This document shows, piece by piece, positions 21,021-31,108 of a stretch of DNA of 63,893 nt (positions are counted from its first letter, which is position 1; every line of letters begins with the position of its first letter). The notes under the pieces were generated by a model, which ran no database searches, was not told the origin of the DNA, and saw only the letters and a program-made list of their open reading frames with translations. The translations under genes were made by a program, and so were the position numbers. Source of the DNA: Chara braunii (Eukaryota; Streptophyta; Charophyceae; Charales; Characeae); the NCBI GenBank assembly GCA_003427395.1, contig BFEA01000884.1:3903-67795 (forward strand). The letters run 5' to 3'.

Positions 21021-22783
21021 TTATAATCTAGCCAAAGCAGCGCTCATAATTTTCTTATTGACATATTTAATTCGGTCCTTCTTGCACAACTCTTCAAGTT
21101 TGTTCTTCGTCTTCTGCATGAGTACCTCAATCAAGTCATCCATGTACTTCTTTCTTTCTTCTTTACCAGGTCCATCCACTACAGCCTTCTTTACTTGATT
21201 GATTCGGTCAAAGTCGAGATTTTGTGTCGCACCTTCGTTGATGGTGATCCCCGGCGATCGTCTGCTTTGACCACTACATGCTAGGGAGGCAAACATGCCC
21301 ACCAGCCGTGCTGAAAAAGCATTACCCGTAGGAGTCTCCACGTGATCAGTCCGCATATGGGAAGGGCCAGGTTCTGTACCAGCCCCTGCTCTTCTAGAGA
21401 CAGGGGCTTGTGGAGCAGGGGGAGGAGGAGCTAGAGGAGGGGGAGGAGGAGAATAGGAGACAGGGGTCGCAGGAGCAGGGCTTGTGGTGTGGGCTGGGGG
21501 AGGTGGAAGGGGAGGGGGGTGTGGAGGGGCTGCAGGAGCAACGGGTGGACGAGTTGGGGGTTGGCACTAAGGAAGTGAAGGCTGGGCTACAGGGGGTGAA
21601 ATAGTGGTTGCGGTGATGGGTGATCAAAAGGGTTGGGAGGTTGAGCAGTCCGGGGGGTAAGAAGAGCAGCCCCCTGATCTTTGATAGTCTTCAAGCACGA
21701 GAGCATCTCGTGGAACAGCAACGAATGTGCGTCTAGCAAGGTTGAGCAGTCTGGGGGGTAAGAAGAGCAGCCCCCTGATCTTTGATAGTCTTCAAGCACG
21801 AGAGCATCTCCTGGAACAGCAGCGAAAGTGCGTCCTGCGCCTTCCGAAGATTGTCTAGATCCATTCGAAGCAGCCCAACTTCGAGACGGGTAGCCTCGTT
21901 GCCAACCCGTTGTCTGCTGATCGTCGGCTGCTGAAGCGCCACTGAATTTCCTGCCATCACAAATTGGTCTCGTTTACGATTGTCGCTACTGTCTCCATTT
22001 TTTCCATTCTCCCCTTCTTTAGGAGATTTTTTATCCTTCTCCACTTCATCCCACCTAGTCCTAGCATTCTCTTCAGAGGAAACTTTCTTTTTTGCCTCCA
22101 TCTCCTCCATCTGTTCCCTAACAAGCTTAGTCATCCTAGCTTCTCGATCTGCCAGCCTCAAGTGTCCTCGGCTCATCTTCTCGAGCAATCCTGATTTGTT
22201 CATCCCTAATCCTTCGGTCCTCCTCTTCCTGCCTACGCTCCCTTTCTTCCCATCGATCATTCCATATTTCCCTCAGAATCATCATTGGCTCGATATCCGA
22301 ACCTACCTGCCTTTGCCTATTCCATCCTCGCCCATTGTTACCGCCGATAACACCACACGGTGGTTGATAAGGAACGATGGAATTCGACATATATCGCACA
22401 ACCGTACTTGAAGACGCTCCCGTGGGAGCTTGAAGAAGCGGAGGCTGTGATCCATGAGAAGGAGAGACAGGAGCTGGAAGAGGAGCATGGAGAGGAAGTG
22501 GGGGGGCCGCAGGAGGTGGAGGGACTGCAAGTGGTGGAAGTGGGGGAGCTGACGGCGCATGCACAACATTGTAAATAGGACGTCCTTGCACATATGGCGC
22601 GCCGTGCCTCTGTTGGCCAGCCCCGTACGCATCGTTGTGCTGGGGGTAAGGACACCATCGAGCATAATGGCCATACATTCCGCAATTATAACAGTTGACA
22701 TACCCGCCTTGTTGCTCGTCATCCGCCATGAAGACAAAATGTCGATCTCCCAGGGTACGAGCCCTTCTGTAACACATAGGCAA
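21021..22783 (-). pseudogene. PLE copy A ORF1: zinc-knuckle, coiled-coil protein
   Basis: Three broken frames. N-terminal part (22136-22783): CCHC knuckle 'CYNCGMYGHYARWC' followed by a Pro/Ala-rich stretch. Middle part (21733-22260): charged coiled coil ('REQMEEMEAKKKVSSEENA'). C-terminal part (21021-21356): 'KKYMDDLIEVLMQKTKNKL' and an acidic tail in the other copies. A ~60-bp segment around 'gatctttgatagtcttcaag' is duplicated (about 21650-21710 and 21745-21805). The layout suggests an RNA-binding Gag-like or ORF1p-like partner of ORF2. Function is inferred only from the knuckle. Confidence 0.65.
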
Positions 22784-22829
22784 AAATCCGAACCTAACCA
22801 GTTAATTGATCCGTAGCGATCAGTCCCTA

Positions 22830-22945
22830 AAATTTCAGAAAAAGAAGAAAAAAAGAGAAGAAAGAAGAAGAAGAAGACTAAGAAGAGGAGGAGGTGGGGA
22901 AAGGAGAGAAGGAGAGGAAGAAGAAGAAGAAGAAGATGGCGAAAA
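22830..22945. repeat. (GAA)n-rich tract in PLE leader, copy A
   Basis: Imperfect GAA/GAG repeats upstream of ORF1 in the element sense (CTT on the sense strand). The equivalent tract in copy B is longer. Confidence 0.85.
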
Positions 22946-23058
22946 GGGAGGCCGGAAATCAGTAGAAAGAAGTGAGAACCGTGAACATAGTATCTACACT
23001 CGCGCATATGAAGAATCACCCAAAGCAGCCTTCCCCGATAGCTAAACTAGCGTTTGCA

Positions 23059-23081
23059 CCACCCCGTGAATAGCACGGTGG
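23059..23081. other. Conserved hairpin at A/B junction
   Basis: 'ccaccccgtgaatagcacgg' followed by tgg folds with a CGTG/CACG-centred stem and a short AT loop. The same 23-nt sequence occurs at 28985-29007 at the B/C junction but not at the outer end of copy A. It therefore marks the 5' border of each unit. Confidence 0.6.
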
Positions 23082-23299
23082 TTAAGACACTCCTCAAAGA
23101 GAAGAGAATGAGTCGAAAAGCAGTTTGTGATGGTTGTAGCGCCGACTCGAGGCTCGCATAGGCGAAAGCAAATCAATCAACCGCGACCATAGTCACACAG
23201 TAACGATGAGGGTGAAGAACATGAGGGGAATAGACGCTGGTAGACACAGAGTAGCGCAGAAAAATCTTGCTTCGTTAAAGAGATAACGTAAAAAATGGA

Positions 23300-23375
23300 A
23301 GTAAACTCATAAGTCTCACGACATGTTTTGGCTATGTCGCCAGCACAACCATCATCGGGGGAGGTAATTGTGCTT
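23300..23375 (-). ncRNA. Degenerate hammerhead motif, copy B
   Basis: Same position and stems as copy A but with two core changes: CUGAUGA has become CCGAUGA (23352-23358), and the first G of GAAA has become A (minus-strand base complementary to 23329). Stem II GGUUGUG/CAUAGCC and the ACAUGU stem III persist. Loss of these core bases should abolish cleavage. Confidence 0.65.
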
Positions 23376-23458
23376 ACCAGCACATGGACAAGGGGGGATA
23401 TATACCAGCGATCCTGGTCTTCCAAGCAGAGAACAGCCTCGACTCTGTGATTCTCGGT

Positions 23459-23460
<2 letters not shown>

Positions 23461-23550
<90 letters not shown>

Positions 23551-23551
23551 N

Positions 23552-23607
<56 letters not shown>
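23461..23607. repeat. (GA)n microsatellite, copy B
   Basis: Dinucleotide array with one unresolved base at 23551; the homologue of the copy A tract. Confidence 0.95.
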
Positions 23608-23608
<1 letters not shown>

Positions 23609-24227
23609 ATAAGAAAAGACAAAGGAAGTGACGCCATCGTAGAGACTGAGAGGCAGGAAAACCAAGGTCAGGGACATTAAACAAGAAAAATATATCGAAA
23701 GAAAAGAAAAGAAAAGAAAACAAGACTTGCCAAGGGAAAAACAGAAAGAGGTGCGTCGGAAACATCAAAGTGTCTCGTGGATGGCTTTGAGAGGGTTGTC
23801 ACAGTATCTTATTGCCGCGCCAGGGCAATATGCAGAATCTCGTGACAATGTATTGAGCCGATATCACCAGTAGATTTGATGCTCATTCGTGACTTGTCCC
23901 CTCGTTGACGACAAAACGTGACGCTGTTTCACCCTCCGGAATTAGGAGAATTTTTCACCAAACCCCTCCTGCAGAATACGCACCCACCCGTTCCAGCAAC
24001 CTTGGTTTTTAACTGAAAACTCATCAACCGCTTCACGAAAGATTGTTTTCTGGAAACCCCTTGAACCTCAATTCCCTGCTAAACGAAATCAGAAACAGAC
24101 CCACTCCTCTGGAATCTGAGGAGTGAGTCAATACCCGATTCAACTTGCACTTGATAGCTCCCACCTTCTGACACTTCGGACCGTAGGACCAAAAGTCCTA
24201 TGTAGACAAGAATGCGCCTTTCTCACT

Positions 24228-25326
24228 CTAGATGGTTTCCTGATTTTTAATATTTCCCTCACAACGCACAACAGGTGGTCTGGTTTGACATTCAATTTTA
24301 CATCCCAAGAATTCCCAAAAATCGTCCCTAGAGTCAGTACGGACCAAAGTCAAGTTCTTGTCATAGAGAGAGATAAAGCGTTGGTAGATCTCCTTAGCTT
24401 TGTCAAAAGAGTTCTGGGTCCTATCAGGAAAAGTAACAAATAGTGCCACATCATCAACTAATCTTAGCCCTTGAATCGAATTGCGGTCTTTGCCCAAAGA
24501 GTTGGTAAAGAGAACTCGTAGTATGAGCATAGGAGACAGGCTAGAGAAGGGCTGGAAGTTTTTCCTATAGGAATGTCAATCCTTTGTCTAGTAATGAACT
24601 TGGAAACCTTTGAAAAGGTGTGATTGAGATCAAATCTTACGAACTGAATGATATCTGAGAACTTCACACGACACCAGCCTTGCTCATCGAATGCTCTACC
24701 ACAGAGCGGTTCTTGTACCACATTTGTTGACCCTCATAACTTTGTGGCCCTTTCCAACAAAAATATCAGATAGCCACTGAACTTCACAGATGATTGCATC
24801 ATGCGGCAGCTTCGTAAACATTTCCTTAATGTCGAAGCTGGCAAAGAGCATAAACCCATCAGCATTCTTCTCTGCATCCTTATTAAGGCGCCAGACGCAT
24901 CTTTTCAAAAGAGACATCAATGCTTTTTAAATTAAAATGATTAGTTTTGGGAAATCTCCATAGAAGCCCATTGATAGCCCCCGATACAACCTTGCAAGCG
25001 CGAACACTTGGTTTTGAAAAGGAGGGAGCAATCAGTTTCCATCGGGTGACATCTTTGTGTTTCAGTATCCCGTATGCCGAACCCAAAGCTCCTCGAGTGT
25101 TCTATGGGGGTTACTTCTGCGCCTGGATCTCATAGTACCTTGTTTTACAGGTTGATAGGATACCTTGTTCATACCTTTTATCTACCACAAATCCTTTGTT
25201 GTCCCAAAATAGTTTGGTGAGGTCGATGTTATAGACAGTTGGGCAGCAACACCAAACCATCCAAACACTGCTTCCATTTCTTTGCCACCTCCTCGTGAGG
25301 AGATTCACTGCGTCTTCTATTTGCAA
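24228..25326 (-). pseudogene. PLE copy B ORF2: reverse transcriptase
   Basis: Frames 24228-24530, 24464-24721, 24696-24920, 24883-25086 and 25111-25326 together cover the RT. Visible motifs are 'YGILKHKDVTRWKLIAPSF', 'SFDIKEMFTKLPHDAI' (motif A), 'GKTSSPSLACLLCSYYEF' (motif B) and 'GLRLVDDVALFV' (motif C). Four or more frame breaks make it the most damaged of the three RTs. The thumb region is at 24050-24220. Confidence 0.75.
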
Positions 25327-25477
25327 AGCAGGAAAGAATAACTTTGGAACTACCTATCCATCCATCAACAAACGGAATGTGAGAAAGTCCTTCACCCAGG
25401 GCCCCTTAACTCCTACCAACGGACTGATTCTTAGACAAACACAAGATATTTTTTGAATTCCTCAAGGATGCGGGGAA

Positions 25478-26287
25478 TTAAGATAGTTCAGAAAAAAGGA
25501 AAAGGACATGATCATCATTATTGAGGGGGAAAGAGCCACGAGTGTCTTTGCATGAGCACACATTAGAAGATATTATTGCCATAGTCCTATGATTATGAAG
25601 GAGATCGCCCACAGATCTGTTGCTTGTCCAGACCACCTTGAGTCTTGAAATTAGAAAATCAGCAAGCAAGTCATCAACACATCGTTTCCTAATACTCTTC
25701 TTAGCTAAATTGGAAACCGATGATTTACAAATCTGGTCATCGAAAATCAGTTTGACAAAAGTCGGGGCTACGCATCTGAAACCACACACTGATGTCAAAG
25801 CCCTACCGACAACTCCTTTGAGAATGGTCCAAGATCGGTCCCTGTGAAATGTTTCAATAGAGTTATAGAGCTTGAACAAATGGTGTAGGCTAGCTTTGTA
25901 GAGGCTAGCCCTTGTGCTTGAAACTTGAAGCAGATTGGTTAAGACATCACGTCGTAGCCTAGCCATACATTTTCTCTTGCTCAAACACATAATATGAAAC
26001 ACGCCACCTTTCAAAAAATCCTGTCCGAGATCTTTCAACAAAAACTTCTTGTTCTCTAATTCCACGATTGACCAACCAAAAATTCTTTTAAATTTACCCC
26101 AAGAATCCAAAACAAATGTACCTCCAGTGCTTAGAAAGTTGACATGCACCACAACGTCACAGGACAATTTGCTCAAAACATTAGTGATTGAGAAGGATAA
26201 GTTAGTGGGTACCCATGGTTCAATTATAGGATGAGAGATAGGAGAAGTATCCCAGCAGACATATCTGTCCTCCGAATTCCTAGTCAA
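25478..26287 (-). pseudogene. PLE copy B ORF2: linker, 269-aa open frame
   Basis: The longest intact version of the region between GIY-YIG and RT. Blocks: 'EDRYVCWDTSPISHPIIEPW', 'GKFKRIFGWSIVELENKKFL', 'RALTSVCGFRCVAPTFVKLI', 'KSIRKRCVDDLLADFLIS' and 'CSCKDTRGSFPLNNDDHV'. Frame preservation across 800 bp and identical blocks in A and C support it as real coding sequence. The role in RT folding or RNA binding is inferred. Confidence 0.7.
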
Positions 26288-26393
26288 TTTAGGGCATCCC
26301 TTTCTGCGAAGGAAAGAAAGATGTTCCCTCTGTCCTTTGCGTTTACAGGGTTTTTTTTCCTAACACAGTTCAATGTCGGAGTCCACCTCGAAA

Positions 26394-26742
26394 TCATGGA
26401 CTCCTCAACATTCCGAATCTCATCCATGTGCGACAAAGCAATTGGAATAGCAACATAGCTAAACCACCCATTACGCTGGAACCATCGTCTGACTTTATGA
26501 TTCCTACCATCATTCGCTTATCTAGATCTTCTAATATGTTCATCCCATCGAACCTTGAGCGAGTGTGTAGTGGAACCAATGTACGTGGCCTTGAACCAGG
26601 GGGATACTAACGTGGAAACGCACGGGCCATCCCAATCACACAGATCGACATCGTTACTTAATGAGTTCTTCCAACAGCCAACAAACTTCTCAGTCCACTG
26701 TATCTTTCCACAAAATGCCAAAGTCAAAATCAGGAAGCGCAT
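26394..26742 (-). pseudogene. PLE copy B ORF2: N-terminal GIY-YIG endonuclease
   Basis: The 26518-26742 frame has 'CVSTLVSPWFKATYIGST' and 'SLKVRWDEHIRRSR', then shifts frame into 26394-26579. The YIG strand and Arg/His helix are conserved as in copy A. Confidence 0.75.
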
Positions 26743-26847
26743 TAGTGCATTCGTCCCAGCAGCGTGCCTGCCTTCCCACCCTTCATTTCTTCGTCGTGTT
26801 CGTAGTTGGTCAAGGTGACACCAAGTAGCAAGAAAATCGAGGGATCA

Positions 26848-28572
26848 TCAAAAGTGGTTCTTCTCTTGAGATTCATCCTCGGATTGCTCATCCTCTTCAT
26901 CTTCACCATAGGCCTCGCTCGCTCGTAATCTAGCCAAAGCAACGCTCATAATTTTCTTATTAATATATTTAATTCGGTCCTTCTTGCACAACTCTTCAAG
27001 CTCGTGCTTCGTCTTCTGCATGAGTACCTCAATCAAGTCATCAATGTACTTCTTTCTTCCTTCTTTACCAGGTCCAGCCACAACAGCCTTCTTTTCGGTC
27101 AAAGCTGATATTTTGTGTCGCACCTTCGTTGATGGTGATCCAGGATGATCGTCTGCTTTGACCACTACATGCCAACATGCCCACCAGCCGTGCTGAAAAA
27201 GCATTACCCGTAGGAGTCTCCACATGATCACTCCGCGTATGGGAAGGGTCAGGTTCTGTAGCAGCCCCTGCTCTTCTGTAGAGAAGGGCTTATGGAGCAG
27301 GGGGAGGAGGAGGAGGAGGAGGGGGAGGAGGAGAATAGGAGACAGGGGTCGTGGGAGCAGTGTGTGTGGTGTGGGCGGGGGGAGGTGGATGGGGAGGGGG
27401 GTGTGGAGGGGCTGGAGGAGCAACGGGTGGATGGATTGGGGGTTGGCACTCAGGAACCGAAGCCTGGGCTACAGGGGGGTGAAATGGTGGTTGCGGTGGT
27501 GGGTGATCAAAGGGGTTGGGAGGTTGAGCAGCCGGGGGGGTCAGAAGAGTAGCCCCCTAATCGTTAATAGTCTTCAAGCACAAGAGCATCTTCTGGAACA
27601 GCAACGAATGTGCGTCCTGCGCCTTCCGAACATTGTCCAGATCCATTCGAAGCAGCCCAACTTCGAGACGAGTAGCCTCATTGCTAACCTGTTGTCTGTC
27701 GATCGTCAGCTGCTGCGGCGCCGCTGAATTTCTTGCCATGGCAAATTGGTCTCGTTTACGATTGTCGCTACTGTCCCCCTTTTCTCCATTCTCCCCTTCT
27801 TTAGGGGATTTTTCATCCTTCTCTACTTCATCCCAACTAGTCCTAGCATTCTGTCCAGATGCAACTTTCTTTTTTGCCTCCATCTCCCCCATCTGTTCCC
27901 TAACAAGCTTAGCCATCCTAGCTTCTCGATCTGCCTCTTTCTTCTCTTCAGCCTCAAGTCTCCTCTGCTCATCTTCTCGAGCAATCCTGATTTGTTCATC
28001 CCTAATCCTTCGGTCCTCCTCTTCCCGTCTGCGTCCCTTTCTTCCCGTCAATCATTTCATATTTCCCTTAGAATCATCGTTGCCTCGCTGTCCGAACCTA
28101 CCTCCCTTTGCCTATTCCATTCTCGCCCGTTGTTACCGTTGATAACACCACGCGGTGATTGATAAGGAATGATGGCATTCGACATAGATGGCACAACCAT
28201 ACTTGAAGACGCTCCTGTGCAAGCTTGAAGAAGCGGAGGCTGTGATCCATGAGAAGGAGAGACAGGAGCTGGAAGAGGAGCATGGAGAGGAAGTGGGGGG
28301 GGCGAAGGAGGTGGAGGGACTGCAAGTGGTGGAAGTGGGAGAGCTGACGGCGCATGCACAACATTGTAAATAGGACGTCCTTGCACATATGGCGCGCCGT
28401 GCCTCTGCTGGCCAGCCCCGTACGCATCGTTGCGCTCGGGGTAAGGACACCATCGAGCATAATGGCCATACATTCCGCAATTATAACAGTTGGCATACCC
28501 GCCTCGTTGCCCGCCATCTGCCATGGAGAAAAAACGTTGAACTCCCAGGGTACGAGCCCTTCTGTAACACAA
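26848..28572 (-). pseudogene. PLE copy B ORF1: zinc-knuckle, coiled-coil protein
   Basis: The best guide to ORF1 structure. Residues from the start at 28572: CCHC 'CYNCGMYGHYARWC', Pro/Leu-rich stretch, a break, then the 27557-28051 coiled coil ('RIRDEQIRIAREDEQRRLEA'). A second Pro-rich stretch and a C-terminal module (26848-27423) follow, with 'KKYIDDLIEVLMQKTKHEL' and an acidic end 'EDEEDEQSEDESQ'. The start is supported by the same MCYRRARTLG beginning in copy A. It has at least two frame breaks. Confidence 0.65.
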
Positions 28573-28654
28573 ATAGGCAAAAATCCAAACCTAACCAGTT
28601 AATTGGTCCGTAGCAATCAATCCTTAAAATTTCATAAAAACAAGAAAGAAAGAG

Positions 28655-28821
28655 AACAAAAAAGAAGAAGAAGAAGAGGAGGAGGGGGGGAAAGGAGAGT
28701 AGGAGAGGAAGAAGAAGAAGAAGAAGAAGAAGAAGAAGAAGAAGAAGAAGAGGAGGAGGAGGAGGAGGGGGGGAAAGGAAGGAAGGAGAGGAAGAAGAAG
28801 AAGAAGAAGAAGAAGAAGAAG

Positions 28822-28852
<31 letters not shown>
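28655..28852. repeat. (GAA)n microsatellite in PLE leader, copy B
   Basis: Long GAA array with GAG variants between ORF1 and the 5' border of copy B; expanded relative to copy A. Confidence 0.95.
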
Positions 28853-29239
28853 TGGCGAGTTAGAAGGAAAAGGGAGGCGGGAAATCAGTAGAAAGGAGTA
28901 AGAACCGTGAAGATGGTATGTACAACCACGGATATGATGAGTCACCCAAAGCAGCCTTCCCTGATAGCTAAACTAGCGTTTGTACCACCCCGTGAATAGC
29001 ACGGTGGTTAAGACGCTCCTTAAAGAGCAAAGGATGAGTCCAAAAACAGCATGTAAGGTTGTAGCGCCGACTCGAGGCTCGCACCAGCGAAAGCAAAGCA
29101 ATCAACCGCGACCATAGTCACACAGTAACGATGAGCACGGGAAGGAAAAAAGAGAGTGAAGAAGATGAGGGGAATAAACGCTGGTAGACACAGAGTAGCC
29201 CAAAAAAATCTTGCTTCGTTAAAGAGATAACGTAAAAAA

Positions 29240-29325
29240 TGGAAGCAAAATGACGAGTCTCCGAACATGTTTCAGCTATGTCGCCAGCACAACCATCATC
29301 AGGGGAGGTAATTGCACTTACCAGC
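29240..29325 (-). ncRNA. Type I hammerhead ribozyme motif, copy C
   Basis: CUGAUGA (29296-29302), stem II GGUUGUG/CAUAGCU (29274-29294), GAAA (29270-29273) and the ACAUGU stem III are all present. The cleavage triplet is GUU instead of GUC, still within the NUH rule. The closing stem I pair is lost (CUCCC/CGGAG). The outer stem I AAGUGCAA/UUUUGCUU is kept. A G-U/A-U exchange in stem II relative to copy A preserves pairing. Confidence 0.7.
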
Positions 29326-29399
29326 ACATGGACAAGGGGGGATATATACCAGCGATCCTGGTCTTCCAAGCAGAGAACATCCTCGACTCCGTGATTCTC

Positions 29400-29545
<146 letters not shown>

Positions 29546-29941
29546 ATAAGAAAAGACAATGGAAGTGACGCCATCATCGGGACTGAGAGTGGCGGGAAAA
29601 CCAAGGTCAGGGACAATAGACAAGAAAAATATATTGAAAGAAAAGAAAAGAAAAGAAAAGAAGACTTGCCAAGGAAAAAACGGAAAAACGCGAGCCGAAA
29701 ACAGCGAAATGTCTCGTGGATGACTCTAAGAGGGCTATCACAGTATCTTATTGCAGCGCCAGGGCGATATGCAGAATCACTTGACACTGTAGTGAGCTGA
29801 TATCACTAGTAGATTTGATGCTCATTCGTGACTTGTCCTCTCGTTGACGACAAAACATGACGATGTTGAACCTAAATTCCCTTCTAAACGAAATAAGGAA
29901 CAGACCCACTCCTCTCAAAATCTTTGGAGTCAATACCCGAT

Positions 29942-31099
29942 TCAACTTGCACTTAATAGCTCCCACCTTCTGACACTTCGGACCGTACGACCAAAAGTCA
30001 TATGTAGACAAGAAGATTGCGCCTCTCTCAAGATGGATTCCTGATTTTTAATAGTTCCCTCACAATGCACATTAGGAGGCCAGGTTTGACATTTGATTTT
30101 ACATCCCAGGAATTCCCCAAAATCGTCCCTAGAGTCAGTACGGACCAAGGTCAAGTTCTTGTCATAGAGAGAGATAAAGGGTAGGTAGATCTCCTTGGCT
30201 TTGTCAAAAGAGTTTTGGGTCCTATCAGGAGAAGTAACAAATAGTGTTACATCATCAACTAATCTTAGCCCTTGAATCAACTCGCGGTCTTTGCCCAAAG
30301 AGTTGAGAAAAGAGAACTCGTAGTATGAGCACAGGAGATAGGCTAGAGTAGGGCTGGAAGGTTTTCCCATAGGAATGCCAATCCTTTGTCTAATAATGAA
30401 CTTGGAAACCTTAGCAAAGGTGTGATTGAGATCAAATGTTACGAACTGAATGATATATGAGAACTTCACATGACACCAGCCTTGCTCACTGAATGCTTTG
30501 TCTAGGGCAGTTCCTTTACCACATTTGTTGACCATGATAGCTTTATGGCCCTTTCCAACAAAAATATCACATAGCCACTCAACTTCACACATGATTGCAT
30601 CATGCGGCTGCTTCGTAAACATTTCCTTAATGTCGAAGCTTGCAGAGAGCATAAACCCATCAGCATTCTTCTCTGCCTTCTTTTTAAGGCGCTCGACGCG
30701 TCTTTTCAGAAGATCAGTGCTTTTTAAATTAAAATGATTAGTTTCGGGAAATCTCCACAAAAGCCCATTGATAGCCTTGGAGACGACCCTACAAGCACGA
30801 ACACTTGGTTCCAAAAAGGAGGGAGCAATCAGTCTCCATCGGGTGACATCTTTGTGTTTCGGTATCCCATATGCCGAATCCAAAGCCCCTCGAGTGTTCC
30901 ATGGGGCCAACTTTTGCGCCTGGATCTCATAGTACCTCATTTTACAGGTTGATAGGATATCTTGTTCATACCTTTTATCTACCACAAATCCTTTGTTGTC
31001 CGAAACTAGTTTGGCGAGGGCAATGTTGTAGACAGTTGGGCAGCATACCAAAGTGTCCCTTATATTGTGATCAATAGGCGCAACGACCAAACCATCCAA
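29942..31099 (-). CDS. PLE copy C ORF2: reverse transcriptase, 385-aa open frame
   Basis: The cleanest RT in the array. 'YGIPKHKDVTRWRLIAPSF' (motif 1/2), 'SFDIKEMFTKQPHD' (motif A, catalytic Asp), 'GIPMGKPSSPTLAYLLCSYY' (motif B), 'GLRLVDDVTLFV' (motif C, two catalytic Asp) and 'GEFLGCKIK' (motif E/grip). The frame is uninterrupted from upstream of motif 1 into the thumb. It is a fragment of ORF2, because the GIY-YIG and linker lie in other frames upstream. The residue before VDD is Leu (R-L-V-D-D), where Tyr or Phe is commoner. Confidence 0.8.
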   Translation of the reverse strand: MDGLVVAPIDHNIRDTLVCCPTVYNIALAKLVSDNKGFVVDKRYEQDILSTCKMRYYEIQAQKLAPWNTRGALDSAYGIPKHKDVTRWRLIAPSFLEPSVRACRVVSKAINGLLWRFPETNHFNLKSTDLLKRRVERLKKKAEKNADGFMLSASFDIKEMFTKQPHDAIMCEVEWLCDIFVGKGHKAIMVNKCGKGTALDKAFSEQGWCHVKFSYIIQFVTFDLNHTFAKVSKFIIRQRIGIPMGKPSSPTLAYLLCSYYEFSFLNSLGKDRELIQGLRLVDDVTLFVTSPDRTQNSFDKAKEIYLPFISLYDKNLTLVRTDSRDDFGEFLGCKIKCQTWPPNVHCEGTIKNQESILREAQSSCLHMTFGRTVRSVRRWELLSAS

Positions 31100-31108
31100 A
31101 CATTGCTT

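Larger units (their letters stand above)
16871..23086 (-). mobile_element. Penelope-like element copy A (GIY-YIG before RT)
   Basis: Reading the minus strand: GAA-rich leader, ORF1 with CCHC knuckle, ORF2 GIY-YIG, linker, RT, thumb, CT tract, hammerhead motif, end near 16871. Copies B and C follow head-to-tail at higher coordinates with the same order. A GIY-YIG upstream of a VDD-type RT is the permuted arrangement known for the Naiad/Chlamys clade of Penelope-like elements; canonical Penelope has GIY-YIG after RT. ORF2 has several frame breaks, so the copy is inactive. The 3' limit was set where similarity to the B and C ends stops. Confidence 0.8.
23087..29012 (-). mobile_element. Penelope-like element copy B (full-length, decayed)
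   Basis: About 5.9 kb with the same order as copy A: GAA leader, ORF1, GIY-YIG, linker, RT, CT tract, degraded hammerhead. Its ends abut copies A and C directly, so the three form a head-to-tail tandem. Tandem copies sharing boundary sequence (pseudo-LTRs) are typical of Penelope-like elements. The RT has stops and frame changes. Confidence 0.8.

Noticed and set aside
22303-23019. 238-aa Leu-rich minus-strand frame that looks like a membrane protein
   Set aside because: It is a shadow of PLE ORF1 and the GAA tract in another frame; the hydrophobic run is CTT repeat translated.
28985-29050. tRNA-like 'tagcacggtggttaagac' resembling a D-arm/box A, with 'gactcgaggc' downstream like box B
   Set aside because: No cloverleaf can be formed: the T-arm pairs poorly and there is no anticodon arm or acceptor stem. 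The palindrome explanation is better.
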